From NCBI GenBank assembly GCA_946807835.1, contig OX327684.1, positions 33,540,501 to 33,604,500 of the forward strand: a stretch of 64,000 bases of DNA, in the 5' to 3' direction. The notes under the pieces were generated by a model that saw nothing but the letters and a program-made list of their open reading frames with translations, had not been told where the DNA came from and searched no databases. Positions 1 through 12,100 of the stretch are shown here, one piece after another. The first letter of the stretch is position 1. The number at the start of each line of letters is the position of its first letter. Source of the DNA: Ailanthus altissimus (taxonomy: Eukaryota > Streptophyta > Magnoliopsida > Sapindales > Simaroubaceae). The translations under genes were made by a program, and so were the position numbers.

Positions 1-320
1 TGGTGTTATCCAGAATTGTAAAGTATGATGGTATATTTTCTATTGTAATTGCTGAAATAATGGCTATTCTCAAAGGTTTAGTGGCTATTCAAATCTTAAA
101 TGTTGATTCCATTATTATTGAATCGGATGCACAACAAACAATGAATGATGTTTTTTTTAATAAAATATCTCATTCTAAAATAGGTTACATTTTTAAAGAG
201 ATTCACGAATATTTGAACTCATTTATTTGTTTTAAGGTACTTTTTACTCCTAAAGATATAAATGTAGTAACTCATAAATTAATTAAATTAACATTTAATT
301 TTAAATCATCTTACACTTAG
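1..320 (+). pseudogene. LINE-type RNase H-like domain fragment (RVT_3-like)
   Basis: The reading frame is open from the window edge to a stop at 318-320, so the gene starts outside the window. It shows the order typical of the RNase H-like domain at the end of plant non-LTR reverse transcriptase genes: an AEIMAILKGL helix, a conserved IIIESDAQ strand with its acidic residue, and a late VVTHKLIKL helix. That likeness is from memory of the family. The sequence is AT-rich and has drifted. An A/T-rich run with an (A)10 tract follows, as expected for a LINE 3' end. It is most likely a decayed element fragment; a small domesticated RNase H-like gene is possible but unsupported. Confidence 0.6.
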
Positions 321-3300
321 AGAAATTATGTTATAAATGAGTTTGATCATCTTATTTTTTATGATTCTTATTATTGTAATTGAGTTTTATTTGAGTGAAA
401 GTTTATTTTTTTTAAAAAAAAAAGTATTTGATTATCCAACTTCATTGATTTAAAAACTAAATAAGTAATATTTATCCCAGTGTAATGTGAACAGAACTGG
501 ACCAGAATTGGCGTTGTTAGGTGATGTTCGCATTATCAAATATATTTTTGTTTAAATTATTGACTATCCTGGTACATATTGTGCTATTTTCCATTTTATA
601 AGTCTCTTACATTTGTTTCGTGTGGAGACAAAAACAAGAGATGTACGTCAATTTTCAAAGCTAATCATAGATCCTATAAACTAGTGTAGCATTAGTACCG
701 AATATGCTTTTGATGTTTGCCTATTATGCGTTAATTAAAGTAGAGCAATTTTGATTTACATGAACTTGAATATTGATTAAGTAATGTTACATTTGTTACA
801 CGATATCTTAAATTTTTATATTTTAATATTTTTAATTAAATAATTAATAAATAATAAAATAGTACAAATTTTAAAATTATATATTTTATTATTTTATTAT
901 TTAATAATTAATTAACATATTATTTAAAAAAATAAAGATACCTTTTAAAAAATATAGGTATTAGTTACTTTCATTTCAAGACAACACAAAAAGAAAATTT
1001 TCTGCTAAACTTTTTTTAGTTTTCGACTGAGACGTGATTGTAATTATATAGTGTTTGTCTTCTTCTTCGGGTATATTACTGTGGAATTTGCACACCTGAA
1101 CCAGTGAATCTTCAACTGAATTAAGCCAATATACTTTTGATAGATTTGGTTAAATCTATGCATTATGTCAAGATCAACCATGGTTATCATATACTTGATT
1201 GAATTTAAATTGATGGATAAGATCACAGTGTTTTATTTATTTATCATATATGGCCGAAGGCACGAGGCATGGCAGGAGATGCTGGCCCATAACTAATACC
1301 ATGTAACAATTGAATGTCCCCGGGAATAATATTTCTTTAAAAAAAAAGAACTACTATTAGTAAAAATATTATAAAATAATAATAATCTAAAAAATCTCAC
1401 TTATTAATGTTGTCTACTTGCTTATTTATATTATATATATTTAAAATTTATTATTTTTTATTTAATACGAGACATGACATTTTTATTTATATAATCATGT
1501 GACGTTCCAGTCATAATTTAATTTAAATTTAAAAATCATTTTAATTTTTATTATTAATTTTTTAAAATTACACAAACTCATTATTTTCGTAATAATTTTT
1601 ATTAAAATTTAAAACACATAATTTTTAAGATTCACTTTATTTATATTAATTTTTTTTAATTGTTATTGTTATAAAAATCTTAAAAGAAGACCTATTTTTG
1701 TGTCATTTCATTGTAGTAATAACATTTGAGCCTGTTATTTAAAATAATAATAATAAAAATGTGATTTGTTTGTTAATATTAAATAGATTTGTTATTTTAT
1801 TGAAAATATTTAAATATCCTTTAATTCTATTTTCCTACATTATAATTGGTCAAATTCGGTATAAGAAAGGTAATTTAATTATTTTAATTTATGATTTCTG
1901 TAATATAAATAAACAAACTATGTGTATGATTGGGAAAAAAAATAAAAAATTGTGAGGCGCAAATGTTATTATTCATTTTAATACCTTTAATATAAATGAA
2001 TAATTGGCGGAATGCGTCAACGAGTGCCAGGGTAAGACAGACTCGGCACGTTACATTTTTTGAAAGAAACTGTAAGGGCAATAGTGTAATTGTGTAGCGG
2101 CCTAATTTTCAGTGCATTGATTGGGTCGTAACCTGTTCGTTGGGCACTGGGTTCAATAAATCACATTTGGAGTTTGTGAAACTGGTGATCCTCGAAATTT
2201 CAGACAAATACCTATTTTCTGACAACATCCAAAATTCATGTACCCTCTAATTTAAGTAAAACGTGACACGCGACTCTACTCAAGTTTTACAATTATGGCA
2301 CCCTTTTTATTAAAAAGAAAAAATTATGAGAAATTTTTCGAAATTACCCAAAATTTATATAATATTTTATTTTTATCCTATAAAATAATGATATAATATT
2401 TTCTTACCATAATATTTCAAAAGAACATAATATATTTTTCTTCTATGACAAACGTCTCCACACTAAAAAAAAAAAAAAAAGTCTTAAACGTAAACAGTAC
2501 ATATTGGCGGTATTGACAAGTGACGGCATCTGCAGATGGTTTGTAGATTAGTGGCAGAGAAAATCAATTGATTAAAATAAGTATAAAAAAATATGAAAAG
2601 ATTGATAAATTCACATAAATTTCATAATTCTCACAACATTAGCGCGAACCATGCAGTTATTGTGCTACCATAATATACTAACTTTTTTCACAATTTTTTA
2701 CCCATTTTTTCATATCAAACACTCAGACTTTATGTATTATTGCATAACAAATACTTAAATAATTTATTTTTAGTCTAAAATCTATAATTTTATTCATAAA
2801 ACTCTAACTTTATTTACAAATCAAAATCTCATGATCACTTTTAATTTACATAATATATATTTATTATATTAACATCCATAATATAAAATTTAAATTTATA
2901 CTAGGCATGTAAATATAAAACGGATGATGACTTATTATTGTTGCTGCCTACCACACCAACTGGTTGAGGATTTGATGTAAATTTTTTGTTGTGAAAAGAG
3001 CAAAGAAAGGAAAATTATAAAATTAAATGATTAAGTATAATCTTATCCAATTTGAGACTTTTTGGTTATTAAAAAGAAAAAAAAATTGATTGTGGCTCCA
3101 AAAGTAATAAACTTAAAAATTTGGGCAAATTTTAAAAACTGTCCATTATGATAAACGTATAATGAATGCTGATCCGTATTTTATGGTAAACTACGTGTGA
3201 AAAGCGATACATGTGTATCCGCAAGATCTGTTCATACCTCGACCTCACCTAATCTGTAAAAAGAATGCAAAGTAAAACGCATGATACATGACCAATGCAA

Positions 3301-6300
3301 CAAGTCTCCGAATGTAGATTGATCACTTTGACCAACACATTAAAGAACTGAATTCATTGCAATACACTTTACATGACAGCATCTAGAAGAAGAATATTTT
3401 GGTAGCGCGTCTGTCTAGGCGTTGAAAATGCTTCCATGGTTGAATTCATATCCCATTTTTTAAATATCAAATCCTAATTAATTTAATTGTTATCCTTCTA
3501 ATTTATGTAATTAGTACATCTAGTGGTAGAAAGAAATAAAGAAAAATGGTATAATCCAAGTGTGTAAATGTAACAACAATGAGTCAAAAGACAATTTTGA
3601 TCATCACAATGAAGCACGAACTATGTTATTGATACGACCTTCAAGTATAAATATTGAAAAGAAATGACTCGGACCAGCTATTGGGGTTTGTCAATTGACA
3701 AGTAAAAGTTTTTAAGTTTAATCAACATGAGTTGTGGTAATAATGGAGGGGTTGTCTTGTCTCCTTCACTTCGTTGAGAGTGATCAGTGATGCATGCAGC
3801 CTGACCAATTCTCGTAAAGAATTGTTTATTTAAATAGCGGGGGCGAATTCTTTCTTCTTTCTTCTCCAATAGGAGATAATTGCATATTTAATTAAAAAAA
3901 TGGTAATCATTTGGAAGTTCATAAAAGAATTTTAAAAAATGAAACGTATAATACTAAAAAGGTTATAAAAAAAAACCCAATAATCGTAAAAATAACAATC
4001 AAATCATTTGGAAAGTGAATTATTTTTACTTTCTCAGACATTTTGATTCCGAATTACTAGTTTTGGAATTCCCAATACATTTATCATATGGACAAAAATA
4101 TGCATCATTCTAAAGAGAAACTAGTGGCTTAAATTTATGTCGCTTTGAAAAGTCCATGTCGTTCAAATATTTTATTCTGCATATAGTGTAATTAACAGTG
4201 AGTGGAAAATCAACAACGCAATAGAATGAAACTTTATCTCATTTTCTTGTGACATGACAATGCAAATGACTGAAAATAAATTTTTAGAAGGAATACTAGG
4301 TGGGTTTTGCAAGGCTGTCCATAATTATATACGTACATAGTTTTGTACTCCCAACAATTCATGTTGGATTACAAGAAGTTGATACAAATGTAAAAGCACC
4401 AGATGTTGATATTCGGCACCAAAAATCCCAACACAAATACGCAAAATAATTATAGGCATAGTGCTGAAATTGGAGATGTTTGCAACTTGCCTAAATATCC
4501 GATGGGGCAAAAGGAATCAAAACCAAAAGAAGTTGGAGACCCAAAAGTCAACAAAATCATCAACGTTTTTATTACTCCTTTGGCTACAAATGATTCCTAA
4601 AATTCAAACCACTGGTTTCCTTATCTGGGTTCGGGCAGTTCTGTTCTTGTTGCTCACAGATTGTGAGGAACGCTAGAGTCAAGCTAGACTCGTAACTTGT
4701 GAGCACGCATGAGTCTAGACATGTAACACGACAAAAGAGTCGATACCCGATATAGTAGCAAGTCTGGCCGTTTATACGACAAGAGTACATTGATGGCTCT
4801 GGCGCTTGTTATTGTTGAATTTTGAGCTGCTCATCATTTAAAGTTCTATGCTAATGAGAAAAATAAAGCGGAAACAGGAAAAAGATTGGAAAAATAAGGC
4901 ACATGTACTGAATTGTCCCCTCCCAAGACTTAAAACGTAAATCAATATTCGTTCTTTTAATAATATATAATTCACAGCATAGGGCATCGGGATCTGATCG
5001 GAAAAGGGGAAATTCCAGGGGGCTAGCCACAGGAGTGGTTCATTGCATATTTGCGAAAGCAAATCCTCCCGAGTGAATGTATGTTAACTGTGCTGGGTAC
5101 GTTAATTCTTTTAGTCTTATCTTTTTTCTGAGTGGTCATGTCTAAAATGCGGGATGCTGAAAAATATAACTATTTCTTTTTTTTTTTTTGTAGGTAAATT
5201 GAACATCAAGCGAAAGCCAACATTGCAATGGCAATAGGGACTTTACTCACGACTAGACTAAGATGATGATCGAGTACTTACCGAAAAAGAAAAAAAAAAG
5301 ATGATGATCGATCATAACCTAAAATGGGACCAAGCTCAATGGTGGAATTAAACCGGCAACGATCTTAATCCCATTAAGACTAGACTGAAAAATGACAAGT
5401 CGTTTTCGATCTCGATATAGTTAATTGTTCTCAATCCACGAAAGCTCAGTAAGCTAGCCACATTGTAACAAATGTTTCTTTTTCTTCTTCAATACATTCT
5501 AATTTCTACATTTTGAGATATTTGTAATATCGGAAGAATATTATCTATGACTCCGAATTTACCAGCGGGACCAAGCAAAATATAGATTTCATATCATGAC
5601 AAAATATGCTCAAGTGTTTCAGCTGTCACCGCAAATTAACCAATATCAAATATTTAGGAAGCAGGAAATTGTAAAATAGCAGATATATACAAAAGTTTTG
5701 ATATTGTTGCGTTTGTATAGTTTTGTGAGTTATCTGTACAAAGAGAAAAAGCTAAAAATATGTTGGGTTGGGTCCCCAAATTGCTGCTTGAAACAGTTAA
5801 ATTACCTGATACAGGTTGGATATGTACGGTATCAAATCAATGCCAGGGAAGATACTGATATGCCATTTATTTCTAAGATTTTTTTCTTTTTGGTCAGTTT
5901 AATGGCTTTGAATTTCTTTCGGATCTGGCAATTTTCAAACAAATTTGAATTTATTTAACATTGTACATTTACATGAAAGTCCACCTAGTTCTTGATATTA
6001 TCATAGTCATTTTTTCTAACTCTGCAAAGTATTGAAATAAAAGTTAAACCTAAAATAAATATATATAAACTTAATTTATAATATTTAAACCAACAAAAAG
6101 CTTATTTTTAGCACATGCCTTCAAAAAAAAATTTGTCCTAAAAGAAGTGTCCCCCATCACTTGTCTCGCATTTTGGACGGTCTTCAGAATTGAGCCACAC
6201 AAACAAATTTGAATTTCCAATGATATTGTATCACGTGTTAACAAGGTTCCATTTTGAAGTTTCAGGAATTTTCAATTTACTCGGGGCCACTTCTTATCTT

Positions 6301-7450
6301 TTAACTAAATGCGAAGCGTGTGAACAACAGTCACAAAACGACAGCCGTAATCAAACCCAGCCAAATAGCCACTATCGATCCACATGGGATGATGGGAAAC
6401 AAGAAACTGTGGACTAATGCACCAATATTTTATTGCACGTGCTACACGTTATGTTGCTGCTTTTCCTTACAAAAAAAAATTCGAACCTCAATGATTTGAT
6501 AATCCGTCCTCAATGGCATCTTTGTCTCGAAATGGGTTTTACAATCATCTAGCCAACTTTAAATTTATTTGAGGAATATCATATTTTTTAAATGTTGTTT
6601 TAAAAAAATTTATTTAAAATTAACGTATTAAATAATTATTTAATTTAAAATTTTACCTTGATAAGTGGATGTTCATTATTAATATTAAAGATAAATATAA
6701 AAATTTAATATTAACATTAAAGATAAATTTTTAACAATCTCTCTCACATAAAACATAAATTTTAATAAGTTTAAACTAAATAAATTTTTTCGATTTATGT
6801 AAATCTTAATAAATTTGAACCAAGTAGATTCTTCAATCTCGTAGACTAAAAATTAAATTATTTAAAAATATAAATACGAGAGCTCGAACTCAATATTTTA
6901 ATTTTGATATTATATTAGTTTAACATTTAACGTAAAAATTTAAATTGATAAATAAATATTTAATATTAATATTAAAAATAAATTTTTAATATTATTTATG
7001 ACAAAAAAAATTAAAATAATATTTAAAAAGTGTTACATCCATTATTCAATTTGTTTATATGTAAATTAATGCATACTTAAATAAGCTAACCAGCAAAGAA
7101 AAAAAAAAGAAGTTAAAAAGTGGAAGCTAAAAGCTTTTTTTATTAGTAGCTTTTCGAACGTGTTGGGGGAATTCCTAAACGCGGTTTAATAATTAGTATC
7201 CTAGCTTTAATGTTTAACATATTTTATTGTCGACTTTAGGACTGTGTTTTGAGTAAAATTCCAAAGGATTTGATAAATGTTAAGAATGCTCTCCTTTTTG
7301 AATGTTTTTCACAAAGACTGCTTTTTCCTATCATTGCCAAAGAAACTTTGTTCGTTGCCAGCCAGCGGCTCCGTCAACGGATTAAAGTGACATTTTAGAA
7401 GACCTCACTTTACTCTAAAGATATTATTATTTTTAGTTGGCAAAATTTTT
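321..7450. other. AT-rich intergenic DNA, no supported gene
   Basis: I see no exon chain, RNA gene or recognisable domain here. Short open frames, for example around 4,325-4,680 and 5,698-6,417, match nothing I recognise and show no convincing splice structure. The block at about 840-905 is AT-rich, has partial dyad symmetry and shares a word with 63,735-63,765, so it may be a small repeat. Stretches around 6,600-7,030 contain repeated phrases built on attaaagataaattttta and look like old repeat debris. Confidence 0.5.
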
Positions 7451-7770
7451 GTACCAAGTGTGAAAAACATAATCATATAGTGAGTTTACATATTATTATT
7501 ATATTTATTATTATTATTTTTATATAAACTTACATATTAATAATAATCATACTTTATGGACTATTATAATAAATAATCAATTTAAGTGATTTATTTAAAC
7601 TATTTTTATTAGATTTTAAAGACATTTATTAAGTATAAATTTATTATATAGAGACCTAATATTAGTTAATTATTATTGATGAGATTGATATTTAATTTGA
7701 TATATAAAAATCTTTTATAGGGATATGGTCATCAAGTCAAATTAATATGCAGAGAGTTCTTATAGATTTA

Positions 7771-8020
7771 TAATTATAATATTTAACGTAATTGAAATCG
7801 AAATTGAATTTTAAATTATATTATTTAACGTAATTAAAATTGAAATTACATTTTGAATTATAATATTTAACGTAATTGAAATCGAAATTAGATTTAAAAT
7901 TATAATATTTAAAGTAATTGAAATCAAAATTTGATTTAAAATTATAACATTTAATGTAATTAAAATTAAAATTATATTTGAAATTATCATATTTAATGTA
8001 ATTGAAATTAAAATTAATTT
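7771..8020. repeat. 42-bp tandem repeat, six copies
   Basis: The word atttaacg/atttaatg recurs at 7,781, 7,823, 7,865, 7,907, 7,949 and 7,991, exactly 42 bp apart each time. The copies differ by substitutions only. Because 42 is a multiple of three and the units lack stops on the minus strand, a 98-codon reverse frame with a 14-residue period results. I regard that frame as a by-product and not a gene. Confidence 0.9.
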
Positions 8021-8049
8021 TTTATTCAAAAAAAATTTGGGAATTAGTA

Positions 8050-8092
8050 CTACAATTCTCTTTTCCTTCTTATAAGGAGGAGAGAATTGTAG
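8050..8092. repeat. Perfect 12-bp inverted repeat at the left end of LTR copy A
   Basis: CTACAATTCTCT at 8,050-8,061 is exactly reverse-complemented by AGAGAATTGTAG at 8,081-8,092, with a spacer of about 19 bases that is itself partly palindromic. The right arm overlaps the first five bases of LTR copy A, so the flank carries a mirror image of the element's end. It could form a hairpin, or mark a rearranged insertion junction. Confidence 0.75.
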
Positions 8093-10914
8093 TAACCACT
8101 TATCCATAACCGGTAAGAATAAATATTTATATATATATATATATATACATATTTTATTTGTATGTGGGTGATACTTGATTTATGTATTATTATTAGTAGT
8201 GTTTGTATAGATTAAGGACCTACTATTAGTATTGAAGTTATTTGTAAGACTTTAGATTTATTTTAGAGACTAAATTGTAATACTTTGAAAGTTTTGAGGG
8301 CTAATTTATAAATACTAAAAATTAGCCTCTTAGTATAAAAATACACATTTGAAACCCTAATTCACTCATTTTGGTCGAGCCACCTATTTTAGAGTGAGAA
8401 AAGAAAGAAAAAAAAGGGAGAGAAAGAGAAGAAGAAGAAGAAAATGAAGAAGAAAGTTGGAAATTAAGCTTTAAGAGGTATATTATAACTCATTCTTGAT
8501 TTCTTGGTGTTAATTTAATTAATTCCTTTAAGTTTTGATTTCTGAAAATATGTACAATTGAGAATTTGATGTGAATTTTGTAAGATATTGTGAGAATTGA
8601 TGATGATTTATATAGATAGCTTGATAAATTATGATGAATTACAGAATTTCTTCTTGATAATCTCTTGATCTAAAATTTTATAAATTGTTGTGATTTAAAT
8701 CTGGTTTTAGATTTTTAGTATATGAAATTAAACATGTCTAGAATCATTTGAAAATTTGAATAGATTGAAAATTATAGAAATTGAATTTGTAATGAATTTA
8801 TCAAAATAACACTGAAATTTTGAAAAAAATTTGTGTTAACAGTATGATACAGTGATAAACAATTTTTGATCTGCTAAATGATCTTAAACAATTACGAAAT
8901 TACGAAATATGATAAGTTTATATGTGTAATATGATATACTCATAATTGAGAATTTATATCAATGTGGTTAAACTTTTATGATTTTTTAAAGAGTGTCAGC
9001 TTATTGTAGTATTTGATTAACAGATTTTTAATGCCATAGAATAAAATAGTTTTAAAATACTTTTGACAGTGATTTTGAAGTAAAATACTTATCATGAATT
9101 GAGATATGTGTCAAGAGTAATTCTGTAGTAGCTTTATAATTTTTGAGTTAGTATATGATTTTATAAAATTAGGAGATTAAATACTGTTCAATAAATATTT
9201 TGATCCTGTCAGGATAATGGTTTAAATTTGATGGTATTTATGGAATAGATTGTGTAGGAATTATGATATAATATTCATACATAAGAATTATATATGAGTC
9301 AAGAATGATATATTCTAATTTTGGAGTAATTGGACATCATTTGATGTATAAGAAAATTTTGTTAAGTGTTAATGGTCAGAATGATAAGTTTTGAGAAACC
9401 AAGTAATTAGACCAATTCGATGTGATAAGTGCAAAATGAATAATTTTGTAAGCTATTTAAATTGTTTTGTATGAATGCTGAGACTTATGAAAGGATTAAT
9501 CTCTATTGATAGGTTAAAGAGAATTAAGCCTTGTAGCCGAAAGTGCTAAGAGGTAAGTATACTAAACTTTTACTGAAATTACAATAAGCATAGTAATTAT
9601 CTATATATAATTTTGTAAATATGTTTAGAAATATGTTTATGTTATGTTAAAGTATATTTGATATGAAACGTGAAAGACATATGTTTATGAATGTGAGCAT
9701 TGACATTGAACATGAACATACATTATTTATAAAAGTGAGCTTTCAAAATGAAATGTGTTTAACAAAGAAAGTTTTTGAAGTAGAAAATGTCTATGAGATA
9801 CGTTTTGTGTTTTGAGGATGCTTGAACTCACTGTTGACTTAGTATGCATTTTATGTGATTTGTAGAGCCTATATGTGTGGCATTTCCTTCGAAAATTGTA
9901 TATGTTATGTGTTCCGTATGTAGGGAGGATTCTATTGGTACCTAAAGAAAGAGTGAGTCATCACATTCGTGTGGTCGCGTATTGGTGCATGTGAGAGGAC
10001 TCACCGATGATCAGGGTGAGGATTTGGCTTTTACCTTCGGGCATGAGCATTATATATGTGTAATTTAAAACTTCACTTGTACTATTCCTCTTATGCGGTA
10101 TGTCACTTACAAGTGACATTTAACTTATTATGTGATATATGATATAGAAGTCATACTAAGTATTAGTTGAGTGATGGTATTCCTATTATATATTTTGAAA
10201 GAATGTGTAAGCGTTTACCTGACATGTGATTTGATAAGATTATGATTTTGATTTAGCACAACATATCATACACATGCATTGTGTATATATATGTATTTGT
10301 ATTTGTATTTGATATATGAAAAACTAGTATGCTTACTGAATTTTATACTCATTATAGTTTATGGTGATTTCAGGTAAATAAGGTACATGTGTGTTTAGCG
10401 GATTTGGCAAGGATTCTATTGTCCATTGGGTTCCTTAAGTTGCTAGGTTGCTGAGTGTTTCATTTGGGGACACATGGTTTAAGATATTTAATTTGTCCCT
10501 ATTGAATAAATACTTATGTATTATTTTTATTGAGTGTGGTTATGGGTTGATTTTAAGTAAGAATTTGTAATAAATATATTCTGGGCTTCTAGTAACAAAG
10601 TTGCTACTGGTGATGTAGAAGAACGTTAATTTCTGAGAAAAATCTGTGTATCTCCGGTTTATTAATTACCCCAACATAATTCAATTGTTATAATTTTAAA
10701 ATTTTGAAATGACTGTTTAAATATTGTCAATAAATGTTTATGTTTATATTTGAGATTATGTGTTGATTTTAGTGTTGAACTTACTAACAACTTGTTAAGG
10801 ATTCCTATGTTGAACTAAAGTTTGAAATTTTATACAATATTATTTACGAGTGCACATTATTAAATGAATGTAAGTTATGTCATGTGTCAGATCTTTTAGG
10901 TCTGGGGCGTGACA
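8088..10914 (+). mobile_element. Solo-LTR-like element, copy A
   Basis: This 2.8-kb non-coding sequence begins TGTAGTAACC and ends GGGGCGTGACA, so it has LTR-type TG...CA termini. Near-copies occur at 15,176-17,878 (minus) and 21,731-24,447 (plus). A TATA-like TATAAAAATA lies about 245 bp from the start in all three copies, followed by a purine-rich GA/GAAG tract, which fits an LTR promoter. No long open frame exists. Unlike copies B and C, the flanks here (AGAAT and GATTT) do not form a target duplication, so this copy may be rearranged. A complete non-autonomous element with TG...CA ends is the alternative reading. Confidence 0.7.
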
Positions 10915-11079
10915 GATTTTACTAGATATTTATATAGTAAAATATCCACGTCAGGCTATATATACATTTTGGCCAAATAGCTATTTCGTGAAAGTGTGCT
11001 AAGAAAACACTAATAGTTTTTTTTACTATGTCAATCGAGTTTATAACTTGTTTTAAAGCATCAAATTACATGATATAGA

Positions 11080-11395
11080 TGCAGAACTTTATCACGGGGC
11101 TGTGAATTATCAAATAGTATTGAAAGACCATTAAAAATTTATTATAATAATAAAGTCATTGTATTATATTTCTATAACAACATAAGCTCTTTGAAGTCGA
11201 AACACATAAATATCAAGTTTTTAGTTACTAAGGAGAGAGCTAAAAGTTAACAAGTATTGATAGAACATATTGGTACAACTTCAGGATTACAGATCTGCTC
11301 ATTAAAGGTTACGGCCCAAAGTGTTTCATAAGTATGTTGCTCATATAAATATTGTGTTATTTGATGATATGCATGAATAGTGAGAATTGTTTGAT
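11080..11395 (+). pseudogene. Copia RNase H C-terminal fragment
   Basis: In one main frame, with stops and small shifts, I read SNSIERPLKIYYNNK, then a KHINIKFLVTKER segment, an IEHIGTT segment and a final VLFDDM-like run. This order matches the RNase H end of copia polyproteins as I know them (an SKHIDIKF block, an IEHI block, then a terminal tail). The rest of the polyprotein is missing. A purine-rich tract and probable LTR start follow at about 11,814-11,835. Confidence 0.6.
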
Positions 11396-12100
11396 GTTCA
11401 TTTGTTTAATACACACTTATATTTTATTTTATATGGAATAAAGTTTGATGAATTATTTGTTAAATCTTTAAAATAAAATTGCAATTTATTGTGATTTGTA
11501 TAAAGTTTATAAAGTATTTAGTTTGACTTGTTAGAGTTATAAAGTATGACTAATTAAAAATAAGCATGTTTAAATTCACACTTCTTGTAATTTTCATGCT
11601 ACACATTCATATTTGATTTATATTATTAATTATATTAATATGTTGGCTATTGATGGATCTAGTTGCGAATATGTGAAATGAATGTCGCTTTGATATCATA
11701 TTAATATAGTTAATAGGTTAAATTATATTTAAAGAGATGTTTCAAGATAAGATAACATTTATTTTGCACATTAAATATTTATAATCTATAATTATCTTCA
11801 GACCACATATATGTCATAAGTGCGAGATTGTTAGGTTTTATTATTTTTTATAGAGATCACATATTAACTATAATTATATATTATGGGTATCATAAATAAA
11901 CAACTAATGTAAGAGATCTATTTCAACTATCTTTTATTGAGCTCTAGAGACATCTATTGAGTATGAACTCATTATATATAAAAACTTAATATTAATTAAC
12001 TATATTTTATGAGATTGATAATTAACCGTAAATAAAAATCTCTTATAATGTTATAGTTTCAAAATCAAAACAATATACATAGAGATTTTCTTCTCTTCCC

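Larger units (their letters stand above)
7560..12100 (+). mobile_element. Decayed Ty1/copia remnant with later insertions
   Basis: Two diverged direct repeats of about 170 bp, roughly 7,596-7,765 and 11,927-12,092, flank a region that ends in a recognisable copia RNase H tail (11,080-11,395). At about 11,814-11,835 the phrase aagtgcgagattgttaggt resembles the polypurine tract and 3' LTR start common in plant copia elements. I therefore read this as an old copia element that has lost most of its interior. It has gained a 42-bp tandem array and the LTR-like copy A. The outer limits are approximate and I could not find a target duplication. Confidence 0.5.

Noticed and set aside
3395..3470. tRNA-like A and B box phrases (tagcgcgtctg, ggttgaattc)
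   Set aside because: No cloverleaf or acceptor stem can be formed; at best an old tRNA-derived SINE fragment.
4325..4680. Overlapping frames on both strands
   Set aside because: No recognisable domain, no splice partners, and both strands are equally open.
7811..8107. 98-codon reverse frame with a repeated hydrophobic motif
   Set aside because: It is created by the 42-bp tandem array; no start context, domain or promoter supports it.
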